Of a stretch of 64,000 nt of DNA, positions 1-12,300 are shown one piece after another. The stretch comes from Nageia nagi (Eukaryota > Pinophyta). The DNA lies in NCBI GenBank assembly GCA_050084985.1, contig JBITNC010000001.1:179862001-179926000 (forward strand), given 5' to 3'. Within the stretch, counting starts at the first letter, position 1. Each line of letters starts with the position of its first letter. The notes beneath the pieces were generated by a model. The model saw only the letters and a list, made by a program, of their open reading frames with translations. It was not told where the DNA came from and searched no databases. Made by a program: the position numbers and the translations under genes.

Positions 1-479
1 CATAGGGATCCAATTTATACTTTTAGGGGTTTATAGTATCATTTATGGTTTCGAGAATTAGTCTAAGTATCTGGTTTATTAGAGATTCATTTTAATATTT
101 AGGGTTTTAATATATTTTAAAAAATTTAGATAAAATTTCATAATATTAAATAATTATTTATATAATTTTTGTGATTATTTTAAATTTTAAATATTTGAAT
201 ATAATATTTAGATGAATATGATCATTTTCTATTTCATAAAGAAGGTAAATTAAATTTTAATATTTTAATTAATTATAAATTTTTAACAAATTGACCCATA
301 AAAGTAAATATTTTTATAAAATTATGATAATTTAGAATAATTTTAAATGAACCAAATTCACCAAATTTGATTTTTAGAAGTCTTGATTGAATATTTTATT
401 GAGTATGAGGCTGGAGACTATTGAAATACACCCTGATAAATTTCCCTAATTCACTAAACTTAACTTGACCAAAATGTTA
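1..479. other. AT-rich intergenic DNA
   Basis: No open frame, RNA gene or element end was recognised. The stretch is simple AT-rich sequence leading into the degenerate repeat that starts near 480. Confidence 0.6.
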
Positions 480-1190
480 AGTGTAATGTATGGTTGGAAA
501 AGTATAAAATATGAATTTAAAATGAATACTCATATGCCTCAATCTAATATATATATATATAGAAATTTTCTTTTAAAATTTAGGGTTACCAGGTCACCAA
601 GACAATCCTAAAACCATATGGTTGCCAAGATGGGCAATTTCATCTAGAGTTACCAATTATAATGTATATTGTGTTATATATAATTGGAAAGGTAGAAAAG
701 TATAATTTATAATAAAAATATAATAAACTCAAAAATATACTTTCAAATTTGGAAATTGGTGAAAGAGTAAAAGGTGGTCACAAGGTCACCAAAATAGGAC
801 TAGATAAATAGTGTCAAAAATTTATTTTGATTCAATAGTGATTTGTATTCAAAGTAGGTTGTGTTATATATGGATGGAAAGGGGATGAATTTTAATTTCT
901 AAAAATATAATATACATAAATATTTAAGCTAAGTAACTATGGATAAAATAAATAGGGAGTGAAAGTGTTCATGGACTATTCCTAAGTATGGCTAGGTAAG
1001 TGCATGAAGGGAAATCATTGTTTATTGTATTTTCTAACCATACAAAGTATAGAGTGTCCTAAATGGTTGGAAAGGTATCTAAAAGGAACATAAAACCTAA
1101 ATGAAATCATACTAAGTGAGATTTATAATATAATTTATACTCAACATGGAAAAACATACTTTCTACAAACTTGGTACAAGGTGGAAAGGT
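480..1190. repeat. degenerate tandem repeat, period about 190 bp
   Basis: A segment of the type 'tggttggaaaggtat' recurs near 486, 668, 857 and 1057, with a last partial copy near 1173. Between copies a second shared segment of the type 'ggtcaccaa' recurs near 590 and 785. Spacing is 182-200 bp and copies are strongly diverged. It could be an old satellite fragment or a duplicated LTR segment; no coding signal was seen. Confidence 0.45.
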
Positions 1191-1799
1191 ATAAACATAG
1201 ATTTCTCCAAATCTAATGCATAAAATTAAAATCTAACAAGTACCCACTAGCCTAAAATACCATAAAAATTATGAATATGATTTATATTAACTTTAGATCC
1301 AATATATAATAAGAAAATAGTGATTTTTAATCTCTAATACCCAACAAAATATGTGACATAAACATAGAAATGTAAGGAAAAGTTGTAGACCAATTGTCTC
1401 TTGATATTTCTATGAAAATAAATATAAAATCTACAAAATCTATCTATCTAACTTGGCTAACCATTACAAAATGGGATTTTATCCTTAATAAGCCATAAAC
1501 ATGGTGATTGAGTGTTTTACACTCTACAACAAAAAAGACATGGATAGTCAAGATCTGTTCAAAAACTATGTATGCAATCCTTGTAAAAGAGATGGACCAC
1601 CATACTTGTCATGTAAGGACTGAGGAAGTATTAACCTTATTTCTAGAACTTGTACATAACATATTTAATAGAGGAATTGTTCTTATATTTGAGGTAGTTA
1701 GAAGAAGTGGCATATGGTCATTAAGGGAAAATGCTAAGTCAAATGTCGATGTCATCACAAAAATGTGTATCCCAAACCATTGGAAATTAATTTCTTTCA
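1191..1799. other. non-coding, possible 3' part of a Copia remnant
   Basis: On the minus strand this lies downstream of the RNase H end of the Copia remnant at 1800-3587, where its 3' untranslated region and LTR should be. I could not identify an LTR boundary. A 98-codon plus-strand frame at 1508-1804 has no recognisable content and looks like chance. Confidence 0.4.
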
Positions 1800-3587
1800 T
1801 TTAATTCCCCTTTAATGTCAATGGTTTGGATGCCAATTCTATCTCAAAGATAAAGGAATTGGTTTATCACAAAAGGTTTAGTGAATATATTGGAAATTTG
1901 ATATTTATACTTGTTGTATATGAACTTGACATATCCATCTTGCATTAAATCATGCATGAAGTTATGAAAAATATGAATGTGCTTACTCTTGCTATGAAAT
2001 ACTAGGTTCTTCATCATGAAAATGGTGTTGATATTTTCATAGTGTATTTTTAAATGCTAGGGAATCTCCATGCCTAGTTCTTCAAATATTCTTGGCATAC
2101 AAATAGATTGAGTGCAAGTAGAGGAGGAAGCCATGGATTTTTCTTTTGTTATGGATAGAGAAATTGTTTGTTGCTCTATGAAACTAGTGATTAGTAAAAT
2201 AAGAAGGCATACCCAAATGTACTTTTTTTATCATAAAGAATTCCTTCCTAATCTAGATTAGTGTATGCTATAAAATATTTTGATTCTATAGATTTGTAGC
2301 ATAGGCCATGATTCTTGGTATTACCAACATAACAAAGAATTTTTTTAACCATTTTCTAATGGGATTCATGTGGTGAATGCATGAATCAATATATAATACT
2401 GATTGTGAACATGATATCAGGATATGTAGCTATGAGATATATCATGATACTGATAAGAAACCTATACATGGTTGCATTCATGATGGGAGCAAAATCTTCT
2501 TTCATCAATTTGCAACTAATGACTACTGGAGTTGAGACTAGTTTGTAATCCTTCATAGAGAACCTAAAAAGTATATCATCGATATAATTGGTTTGAGTGA
2601 TGAAGATACCATCAAAAGACTAACAAACTTGTATACCTAGAAAGTATTACATTTTACCAAGGTCACTCATCTTAAAATTTTTCAACTTATAAGTCTTAAA
2701 CTTATGCAACATGGAATTGGAAGAGCTCATGAAGATAATATCAACATATAAATAAATGATAATGAAATCAATTCCAAATTCCTTGGTGTATAGTGTCACT
2801 TTTATTGAATACTTCTAATAGCCATGATTGAAAAATTAGGTGTCAATCTAAGAGTATCATGCTCATGGTGTTTGCTTGATCCTATAAAGAGCTTTTTTTA
2901 GTTTGTACACCTTATCTTCATGGTCAGTGATTAGGAATCCTTGAGGTTGATCTATATACACTTATTCTATAATGTCATAATTAAGGAAGGCCAAGTTGAC
3001 GTCTATCTAATATATAATCAAAACAAAATAGGATGCAATCACCAAGAGATATTTGACTGACTCTAATCTGGTGACTAGAGTCAAAGTTTCTTTATAATAT
3101 AAGTTATGTTTCTATACATAGCCTTCACTACCAATAAAGATTTATATTTGATGATGCTTCCATACACATTATACTTGAGATTGTAGATCCACTTGATTCC
3201 AATGAAATTATTACTCTTTGGATAAGCGACTAGCTTCTAAGAGTTATTTTTATAAATCTGCATAATCTCATATTTTATCGCTTATCGATAATCATCAATT
3301 ATCATTACTTCCTTGAAGTTGGTTGGTTTAATAGATGAAGAGGATATCAAGGAATAGTTAGTGATATGATCACCCCCATTGATTATTTTTAGGTCACTCT
3401 TTTGATGAAGTCATCATCCAACATCTGATGATTCTTTTTTAGATGTAGCACCAATGCGGGAGGGAGTGGTCACCATAAGGATATTGGATTGTAGGGGCTT
3501 AACAAGGTTGCTAGAACTAGAGTCTTCAAACTCTAGAATGATGATTGGTTCATCTAAATCCTTTTAATGTTTTTTTTCTTCATTGAA
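1800..3587 (-). pseudogene. Copia pol remnant: reverse transcriptase and RNase H
   Basis: Minus-strand reading gives a decayed Ty1/Copia polymerase with many stops and frameshifts. The integrase-RT linker is near 3580-3330. The RT start follows near 3330-3100, with a Copia-like FKEV then IGIKWIYNLKY. A KLKKALY-type motif lies near 2900. RNase H ends near 1860 with an NIFTKPF motif, the usual Copia polyprotein end. The upstream integrase C-terminus is at 5406-5695, separated by an inserted element. The protein is not functional. Confidence 0.8.
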
Positions 3588-4018
3588 TCTAGGGTTATGT
3601 GTAAGGAATTTTGGCAAATTAAAATAAATAAAAAAGTGGTGAAACTCTTAGAAAATTATATATTCTAGAGTAATGGAATGCATAAAATATTGTAGAAAAT
3701 ATAAACATAGAAAATGCATAAATAAGAGAGATACAGATATACATGGTTCACCCAGTTTGGGCTACGTCCACACCAAATAACCAGTCCTTCCTTTCTATTA
3801 TCTAGCAAAGTGAAGAGATACAACCTACAGTAGATCTACTATAATATCCTCTATTTTCTCTCACAATCTCACGTCTCTGTTTCTACTCACCAATGCATGT
3901 CTACTATAATGCCCTCATACAAAGATAGGGGTTTTTATCTAGGGAAAAAAACCCTAAACCAAACATAAGTTCTACCATCAGATCATTCACCTACTGAATG
4001 GCCTAGATTGACATTTAT

Positions 4019-4160
4019 TTTTTAGCTTCAGGGGTGCTACCCTCGAACCCCTACCGGGGGACCATTGGCCCTCGAACCCCCTAGCCAGGGGGAACGTTCC
4101 CCCTTGAACCCCTGCAGGGGGACCAGTCCCCCCTACAACCCCCCCACGTGGAGGGGTGTA
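4019..4160. repeat. GC-rich tandem repeat inside the solo LTR
   Basis: About 3.5 copies of a 29-32 bp unit, each with 'cctcgaacccc' followed by a G-run such as 'gggggacc'. The C-runs and G-runs within a unit can pair as short hairpins. It is a sharp GC island in AT-rich surroundings. A minus-strand frame covers it only because of the repeat composition. Confidence 0.7.
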
Positions 4161-4395
4161 CAAACTTCTTGGGGTATACATCTGACTGAAATAAAGAATT
4201 CTAAATAATCATGCTCCACACACAATAGAAAAAATTTCAAAATATTGGTGATTTTATCCTAAAATATCATAGAAGTAAGGGAAATATTTCAAATTTTTAA
4301 TAACTATATTATAAAAAATTGGCTAGTTAATAAAATTTTCTAAAAAAAAGTTAAAAATTACAAGCAACTTTGAAATATTAGTTTATATCAAACTC

Positions 4396-5085
4396 TCATC
4401 TTGATAATGATCATATGCTCATCTTCAATAGTAAAATGCTCATCTTTAGTAATAAAATGCTTATCTTCAATAACAAGATGCTCATATTCTATAACAAGTT
4501 TCTTATCTTTAGTAACAAGTTGCCTCTCTCCAATAATAAGTCATTAATCTTCAATAACAAAATTGCTCATCTTTAGTAACAACTTGCTCATCTTCAATAA
4601 CAAGTCACTCATCTTGAGTAACAAGTTGCTTGTATTCAGTAATAAGTCACTTATACTAAGTAATATTTTTCTCTTATTTAGTAATAATTTCATCATTAGT
4701 AACAAGATGCTTGTATTCACTAACAAGTTGCTTGTCTTTATTAAGAAGTTGCCCATATGTAGTAACAATTCACTTTTCTATAGTAATAACTCACTCATCT
4801 TCAGTTAAAAGGACTTTGGTATTTACTAAAAAATCACTCATATTTAATAACAAGTTTCTCAACTTTAGGAATAAATTGCTCATCTATAGTAACAAGTTGC
4901 TCTTCTTTAATAACAAGTCTCTCATATTCAATAACAAGTCGCTCATCTTTAGTAACATACACTGATCTTTAGTAACAAGTCACTCATATTTAGTAACAAG
5001 TCACTCATGTTCAGTAGCAAGATGCTCATCTTTAGTAACAAGTCACTCTTCTTTTGTAACAAGTCACTTCTCTTCTCCTCTTACA
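4396..5085. repeat. 21-bp minisatellite, about 30 copies
   Basis: Degenerate tandem array of the unit taacaagtcactcatcttcag and variants. The distance between successive 'taacaa' starts is mostly 21 bp, so a seven-codon repeat stays in phase. This creates spurious 70-85 codon frames on both strands (4544-4768 minus; 4563-4808 and 4711-4965 plus). It lies inside the candidate solo LTR. Confidence 0.85.
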
Positions 5086-5405
5086 ATACAATCTTATTTT
5101 ATTTTATATCTGCATTTTTTTCCCTAGAGAACTTGGGTCCAATAGGAGATTTGATCAAGAAAATTAAAAATATTTATAAAATATAGGTGATAAGTACAAA
5201 TTTGGTGGGAGGTATATTTGGTTAATTTATATAAAAAATACTTTGAAGTTATAAAATTTTGGCTAACCAATCAAGAAAAAAAATAAACTTAAAAAATATT
5301 AGGCTACTTAGGCCTAGGCTGGTGAGCATAAAAATAGCAAATCAAAAAATTAAAATCCTAAAACATATCAATTTTATGATAAATAGCCATTATACATTTA
5401 CCTAA

Positions 5406-5695
5406 TTGAATCTTACATCCTGAAAGATATGCATTTTCTTAGAGATTAGATCATAGCATTTGTAGGCTTTGGACTCATCATAATATCCCATAAAGATACA
5501 CTTGATGGATTTCTTATCCAACTTTTTTTCTCTTCTCCCTAGGAATATGCATGTACCATGTAGAGCCAAAAATCCTCAAATATGCTAAGCTTGGCTTCTT
5601 ACCAAAATAATCTTCATAGGGGGTTAGATCCTACAATATCCTCATAGGATAGTGATTCATAATGTAGAAAACTATATGAAAAACTTTAAAATAGA
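5406..5695 (-). pseudogene. Copia integrase C-terminal fragment
   Basis: Minus-strand reading gives TPYEDYFGKKP, then FGSTWYMHIPREKRKKLD, then KCIFMGYYDESKAYKCYD and HIFQDVRFN, the classic end of a Copia integrase. One in-frame TAG is visible near 5640. It continues into the RT remnant below 3587 once the inserted block is removed. At its upper edge, near 5695, it abuts the RT of a different Copia copy, because that copy has its own integrase C-terminus near 6845. This is therefore a junction between two elements. Confidence 0.8.
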
Positions 5696-6378
5696 GATTA
5701 TTTTTCCTCTCTTACTATTTTCATTCCAAGCATTTATTTTGTAGCTCCCAAATCCTTCATGGTAAATGTGTTTTCCAATTTCTTTTTTATACTATTAATG
5801 TTCTACATGTTAGAGCTTACAACAAGCATGTCATCTACATACAATAATTAAATAATGAAATCACCATCACTATTCTTCCTGAAATAAACATAGTGGTCTG
5901 ATTGACATCTACTGAAATCATTTTCAATCATAAAGCTATTAAACCTCTTGTACCATTACCTTGGTGCTTGCTTGAGGCCATATAGACACTTCTTTAATTT
6001 ACAAGCAAGATTTTCCTTACCTTTTATCTCATAACCTTCTAGTTGTTGCATGTAAATTTTCTCCAACAAATCACCATGAAGGAAAGCTATTTTTACATCA
6101 AGCTGCTCCAAATGCAAATTTTCAATAGAAAAAAAATTTAAAATAATCCTTATAGATATAATTTTAACAACTAATGAGAAAATATCATTGTAATCAATAC
6201 CATTCTTTTGGGCAAAACCTTTTACTACAAGTCTAGCCTTATACCTCTTACTTCCATCCACCTCTTCTTTGATTCTATACACCCATTTGTTGTGTAGTTC
6301 CCTTTTTCCTACAGGTAGATACACCAATTTCCATGTTTGGTTTTGAAGAAGAGACTCCATTTCCTCATCCATTGCCAA
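5696..6378 (-). pseudogene. Copia reverse transcriptase, truncated
   Basis: A 140-codon open stretch (6378-5956) carries the Copia RT N-terminal half: [38 protein letters not shown], then KIAFLHGDL and [12 protein letters not shown]. After a stop, the same protein continues with WYKRFNSF, the active-site LYVDD near 5835 and KDLGA near 5755. It breaks off near 5700, so RNase H and the 3' LTR are missing. The catalytic aspartates of YVDD are kept, but stops make it non-functional. Confidence 0.85.
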
Positions 6379-7690
6379 CTCCCACCTTTTTTTTTGTACT
6401 CATCTGTAAAGCTTCATCTAAGCATTCTAGCTCACTAGCATTAGCATATAATATATAATGAAGTGTAGGATGATGATGACTTGGTAACTTACTTACCCTT
6501 ATTCACATAACATAATCTAAAAAACATTATGGGGCTCTACTTGTCCTAGTAGATTTTCATACAACACCTATAGGAGATGGATGTGTTTGTTGCTGTTGTT
6601 GTTGATCATCTTATTTTAGAGTTTGTGGCTCTTGTTCATGGACACCTTCATGCAATATAGGCACATTTGTATCCACATCAAACTCAATGGCATAAAAGTT
6701 TTCTTTTTTGACCTATGAATTCCTATATTTATAAAAATTATTTTCATTAAATACAACATCCCTACTTCTAATGATTCTATCAAATATATTATCCCATGAC
6801 CTGTAACCTAATCCATCAATTCCATAACTAATGAAATAACATTTCTAGGATTTTACATCTAACTTATTTCTATTTTCTTTATCTATGTGATAAAAATCCT
6901 CATAACCAATAACTCTCAAGAAATAATAATTATAAGTCTTACCACTCCATAGCTCCTTTGGAATGCCTCCATCCAATGCACTTGATGGTCCTCTATTTAT
7001 CAAGTAAACTATAGTGTCAATACAATATGCCCAAAGAAACAATGGTAAACTTACATGCAATCTAAGGCACCTAGCATGCTCAAGGATTGTTCTATTCATC
7101 CTATTAGAAACCCCATTATCTTGAAGTGTTATGAGTGTAACCTTAATCCTTCTTATACCATTTAAAGAGCAATAATTATCAAAATCATTTGAATAGTACT
7201 CACCACCATTATATGATTTCAAACACTTTACCTTATCTCTAGTTTCATTTTTAACTAATGCATTTCATTTTTGAAATGTGTCAAAAATGTCAAATTTGTT
7301 CCTTATGCAATAAATCCATGTCTTATGAGTAGCATCATCAATAAAGGTAACATAATAATTACAACCATTAATACATGTTACCTGGGTTGGGCCCCACACA
7401 TCACTGTGCACTAACTCCAACTTTTCCTTTTTCTTGTCCTTTCCAATTTTCAAAAATATCACCCTTTTCTACTTACTATAGACACAATTCTCACAAAATC
7501 CTAAATCAACCTCTTTAAGCTTTGGTAGCAACTTTCTTAAATGAAGAGCCTTCATTCCCTTTTCACTCATGTGGCCCAATCTATAATGCCATAACTCAAC
7601 ATTCTCTTCTGTAGCCACTAAATTCATTGTATAGATATAAGTGTTGGCAAGTATATATAAAGTACCAATCATATTACCCTTGGCTACCAC
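6379..7690 (-). pseudogene. Copia integrase and INT-RT linker
   Basis: Three broken open stretches form one integrase. 7690-7469 holds the HHCC domain (HYRLGH, later CENC) after a GTLYILAN pre-integrase motif. 7462-7265 holds HSDVWGP and FIDDATHKTWIY, with the first catalytic Asp. 7222-6845 holds SYNGGEYYS and NRMNRTILEH. In the last, the expected Asp of DNGGE is Tyr and the Glu of AERMNRT is Asn, so two of three catalytic residues are lost. The linker to RT, 6845-6379, has several stops. Confidence 0.85.
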
Positions 7691-8005
7691 TAATGATCCC
7701 TTGGTGATCTTCCATGAATGGTTTCCAAATCCAATGAAATATCCTCCTTTTTCAAGTTTGCTAGTTGAGAATAAATTTCTCTTGAGTTCAAGAATATGTC
7801 AGACCTCATTTAACATCAAGTAATTTCCACTTGATAGCTTCATTTTGATATTACCCATGCAAACAATCCTACATAGATGGTCATCTCCCAATAGCACCTA
7901 TCCATAATGACCTTCAACATACTCAAAAAAATATTCACAATGAGATGTAACATGATAAGAGGCTCTAGAGTCTATTATTCAACAATTACTATTATTATCT
8001 AATGA
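7691..8005 (-). pseudogene. Copia protease remnant
   Basis: Minus-strand reading gives IIDSRASYHVTSH, the Copia aspartic protease active site with Gly of DSGAS changed to Arg. GNIKMKLSSGNY and HILELKRNLFS follow, the usual downstream protease and pre-integrase segments. Several stops interrupt it. It sits in the normal Copia order between the zinc knuckle and the integrase. Confidence 0.75.
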
Positions 8006-8760
8006 TTAAATTAAGGCATCCTCTAGAATTTCACCTATAATATTTGCTTCATGACTAGTACCTTGACTCTTTTCATCCCTTTGTTCAGCATTCTTCCTTT
8101 TCCAACACTCCTTTTTTGTGTACCCTTTCTTATTACAATACCAACACTCTATATTGGTCTTCCCTTTTGATTTTGATCTTCCTCTAGATCTTCCTCTACT
8201 TGGACTTCTTCCCCTCTCATTTTGTCTTCCTTTATTCTCCATTATTAATGTAGCTAATGAAATTAATTCACCTGAATATTTTCTTTGCATATCTCACTTA
8301 GAATTACTTCAACAACATCATTAAATACCAATTTATTAGAACCAACTATTGGGAAAAGAGCATAAAATAAGCAGAGATCCAACCTCATCATCAAATTCAA
8401 TTTTAATAGAGCATAATTGGTTTGTTACCTCATTAAAATTATCAATATGATCTTGCATGAACTCACCTTCATGCATTTTCATATTAAATAACTTTTTCAT
8501 CAAGAAAGTTTTATTATATGCAAAAGGTTTTTCATACAACCTGGTAAGGGCATCCATTTCATCTTTTATTATTTTCTCCTTTGAGAAGTTGAAAGCCACT
8601 TGGCTTCCCAAGCACAAGCATATTGTTCCCAAGGCTTTTCTATCTAGCAACTCCCAAGCCTGATCTATTATACCATAAGGTTGCTTTGCTTTTCCACCCA
8701 AAGGAAGATATGAATCTTTTAGTAATAAATAATCTTCAATTTGCATTTTCCATAATGCAA
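8006..8760 (-). pseudogene. Copia gag remnant with zinc knuckle
   Basis: The segment 8746-8336 (136 codons) starts MQIEDYLLLKD and contains the UBN2-type gag core: WELLDRKALGTI, LYEKPFAYNKTFLMKKLFNMKM and VTNQLCSI. The segment 8290-8006 continues with a basic Arg/Ser-rich stretch and a zinc knuckle CWYCNKKGYTKKEC, in which the usual His is Tyr. The two segments are separated by a short broken stretch. The gag start is just below the primer site at 8862-8873. Confidence 0.85.
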
Positions 8761-8861
8761 ATTTCTACCTAGTAAACTTGTCTACCTAGAACTTTGAATC
8801 CTCTACCATTGCTCCCACTTGAAACTAATCCTCTTTATTTCTGAGCATCCAATAAATAAAT

Positions 8862-8873
8862 GCTTTGATACTA
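8862..8873 (-). promoter_or_regulatory. primer binding site of the Copia remnant
   Basis: Minus-strand tagtatcaaagc differs at two positions from the tRNA-iMet primer site tggtatcagagc. It lies two bases below the LTR edge at 8876, as expected for a minus-strand Copia element. Confidence 0.75.
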
Positions 8874-8875
8874 GT

Positions 8876-9350
8876 TGTTGGGTTAATAGATTAATAATAG
8901 CAAATAATCTTGAGAAAAATTATAGAAAGAATTCCATAGCATTCAAGATAAAAATAACACACAAATAAGTAGACATAGCATATATCAAGGTTCATCTAGA
9001 GTGGGCTACATCTTCACAAAATTATCGAGTCCTTTTTATATTATCTTCCAAAGGGATCCTCCAATATCAAAACAATTGTAAACTTGCTCTATGGAATACA
9101 ATGGAACCTCACACACAAGTCTCTCATCAATTCTTACAACCCATAAGTTTTTTTTTATAACAAAATGCATGAGATAATCAATCCCAATCAAGATCCACTA
9201 TTTTTGCCCCTATTTAGTTCTAATTGCAGTCTCTTGCAATCTAAACAAACTATCATATATTTAATTTTAGTTTCCAAATTAGAATAAATAGGTAACTCAG
9301 GCTCCAAAACTTATCAATAAATTATTTTTAATTTTGTTTAAATCTCACAA
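8876..9350 (-). repeat. 5' LTR of the Copia remnant (upper edge uncertain)
   Basis: The lower edge begins TGTTGGGTTAATAG on the plus strand, directly beyond the primer site. The block holds the typical Copia LTR segment gtgggctacatc near 9002. The upper edge is only estimated; no matching 3' LTR was found because the element is truncated near 5700. Confidence 0.6.
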
Positions 9351-12300
9351 GACCATCACTTACTTCATTTCATGGTGGTTCTCTTCTTAAATGGAATCCC
9401 TTTCTCATAACATGTGCTCTCTACAATTGAAATCATTTATTAATAGAGGTAGAAATAACTAACATGAGGATGTGATCTCTACCTGATGGTGGTAGTTCCC
9501 TTGTTGGCATATTTTTCATAATCATACAATTATGTCAATTACCCACCAAATGATATGAATATCATTCATGCACAACTCTTTGGAGACCTGTGGTTGAAGC
9601 TCATAATTCAGATTTATTTTCTTACAAAAATTACTCTCTATGCTCTTTAATATGTCTTTAATCCTATAGACTTGCATCACCAAATGTTTCCTCCAAGAAG
9701 CAAGTTCCTTCACTTAATCCCCTATTACTATGAAAATATGTTGATATCTTCCTTTTCTATGCTCTAATGTACTCTCTGAATTCGTAGTTCCTTCTTTGAA
9801 TGCATTTTATGCATATCTAATGGCCTTTATATTAGTATTTATGAAAATTTGCAAGCTCTTTTACACATCAATATTATGTATAATTTGTATGTAATGTACA
9901 CCACTTTAGGGGGTATTTAATCAAAAAAAAATTTGAATCTTTTTTTAATATAATTACATTGTACATATCTTGTGTGGATTTGCAATCCATTTAATAGCAC
10001 TTTGCATAGGCATTTCATCAATCAATTTGATGATTATATCAAATTATTGATCTTATTTAAATACTCTAATGATTTTCTTCCATTTAAATTAAGTATACTT
10101 CATACAAGTTGAATAGTTTCCTAGATTACATTAGTTGTAGTGCAAGAATATTTTGTCAAGTAACTATAAGAAAAATGTAGTCCTACAATTCAACCTTGCA
10201 AAAATGGGTACATTTCTTGTTGTGTTTATAAATTCATTAAATTCCTTCTTAGTTTTGTTCCCCTACATATCTACTCCATTATCTCAAAAATTTCAACTCA
10301 TTTAGATACCATAGGAGGAAGATATGGTCATTTTACAAACAAAACTTTTTCTAGAATTTTGTAGGCAAGTGATGAATTTTGTCAAGATGAAAGAAGGAAT
10401 ATTTGCAATAAAAATAAAACATTACATAGATAGTAATGTTAGGGAAGATTTTACTATAACTTAGTACTTTGGTATAAGAGGGAAGTAGAGAAACTCTTGA
10501 GTATACTATAATAAATTACTATTTGAACTTAAATCTCCATTAGTACACTATAATAAATTACTATTATTTTTTATATTTGATAATATAATAGATCCAAATA
10601 AATTACTACTTTTGTTATTGCATTTTATAAACTAATAGAACTAGGAAAGAAAAATAAAGTCTCAAATATTAAATTACTAAAACAAAAAGTTGAAATAACA
10701 TTCAAATGATTAAGATTGGCTACAATATGTTGTGGCAAACCATCTAAAATTTTGTTTTTTAAGGTTATTACTATTTCTATTATCATTTTATAGTATAATT
10801 GTACCAAATAGCATCAAACATATCATAAACATTATCATTATATAAATTATGTTAATATAATTGATTATGTTTATATAGCAATGAAGTATTGTCAACTAGG
10901 ATATTGCTCTCTTGTGTACAACACAACTGTTATGAATAGGCATGCATATCACTTTACTGTTGTTCATTTTTTAGCATTTCATATTAGTAATCATAATTTA
11001 AGTTCACAATCATATCATATAGTATATATTTACAACAAAATAATCTAGTAACATGCACAGACACACAAACACACACACACACACATACATTTGCATCCAT
11101 GAAACAAAAAGTTGCTAAAAAAGTTTTGAGAAGGTAATTATGAAGTTTTATAAGTTACATACTTCATTTCTATTGAATGCATGTGTGTGAAAATTTTAGT
11201 TTGCATGGGATATGGGTAGGAAGAATTGTTGCATGAGTCAACATACTTATAAGCATGATTTGCATTGCATTATGGTTGAGCATATAAGGATTTTTCCTTG
11301 TTTAATTGATTTCATGGGGTAGGGGGGTAGAGGAGAAACAAATATATCGATAATCTATCCCATGGTTGGGGGTAATTGGAATGCCTATGGAGAGCTTTAA
11401 TTGACTCTTAATCTAGTCCATTAGGTCTATTTCTATTTTATGATACTGAACAATCTTAACTACTTAAGTTTAAATTTGATATAAATTTTCTTATATAGAG
11501 ATTTTATTTCCTTTGATAGGTACCTGTAAGAATAATGGATCAATTCAGTGAAGATTCCTTCCATAGAATAGCAATAGTATCTTATGTTACTATGATTTTT
11601 TAGATGCTCTTGAAGCCACTATGGAGTTTAGTATTATTATAAACTTATTGTATCCATTAATGTTAGAACTTAATGTGAACATATATTTATAGTTATATTT
11701 ACATTTTGTGATACATTGAAAGATAACATATTGATAAAAGTGTATGAAATGGAAAAGGTGTATACTAGATTAATTATTATGAAACGTAATACAATACTTT
11801 ACATTCCATTAATGCTATGACATAATAAAATGTTGTTGATATTATTATTTCTCAACATATGTTTAAGTGAAAATATGACTCTTGAGAGTTACAATTTATG
11901 ATAATTTGAGGTTTTATATGTGATTTTCTTACCACAAACTTGAATATGAATTTCATGGAAAAGTATTAATATCATCATACTTTGTTAGTTGTTTTTAAAT
12001 TAGAATTTTAGTAATGTATTCTGATTAATTAGCAGTGTTAAATTTGGAGATAATTTGAGGATTATTTTATATATATTTAAATCCATGATAGATACAATTA
12101 TTCTTACTAATGAGTTCCATGAATTATATACTACATGAATCATAGATATGATCCAATTTAGAAGATGGATAAGTGTGTCACTCTAGCTCGGTAGTAATGA
12201 TATATTTTGCATACAAAAATAGAGATCATTAGTGGTCAAGAGTTCTACTTGAGAAATTACTACATTGTTAACATTTATAGTATTAATTAATCTTTATGGT

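Larger units (their letters stand above)
3588..5405 (-). mobile_element. candidate solo LTR inserted in a Copia remnant
   Basis: An 1818-bp block splits a Copia polyprotein frame. TTGAA occurs just before it (3583-3587) and just after it (5406-5410). Removing the block and one TTGAA rejoins the minus frame as DVRFNEE, so the insertion is well supported. Its start aligns loosely with the LTR at 8876 (GGGTTA, then GCAAAT), and both share a segment of the type gggctacgtcc about 160 bp in, as in plant Copia LTRs. No internal coding region is present, so it is probably a solo LTR. Its ends (TC...AA) have lost the TG...CA rule. A truncated non-LTR insertion is the alternative. Confidence 0.65.

Noticed and set aside
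1508-1804. 98-codon plus-strand frame
   Set aside because: No domain, and it lies at the 3' side of an antisense Copia remnant. It is probably chance.
4396-5085. Regular repeat array considered as a CRISPR
   Set aside because: There are no unique spacers; the units are contiguous 21-bp variants inside a plant LTR.
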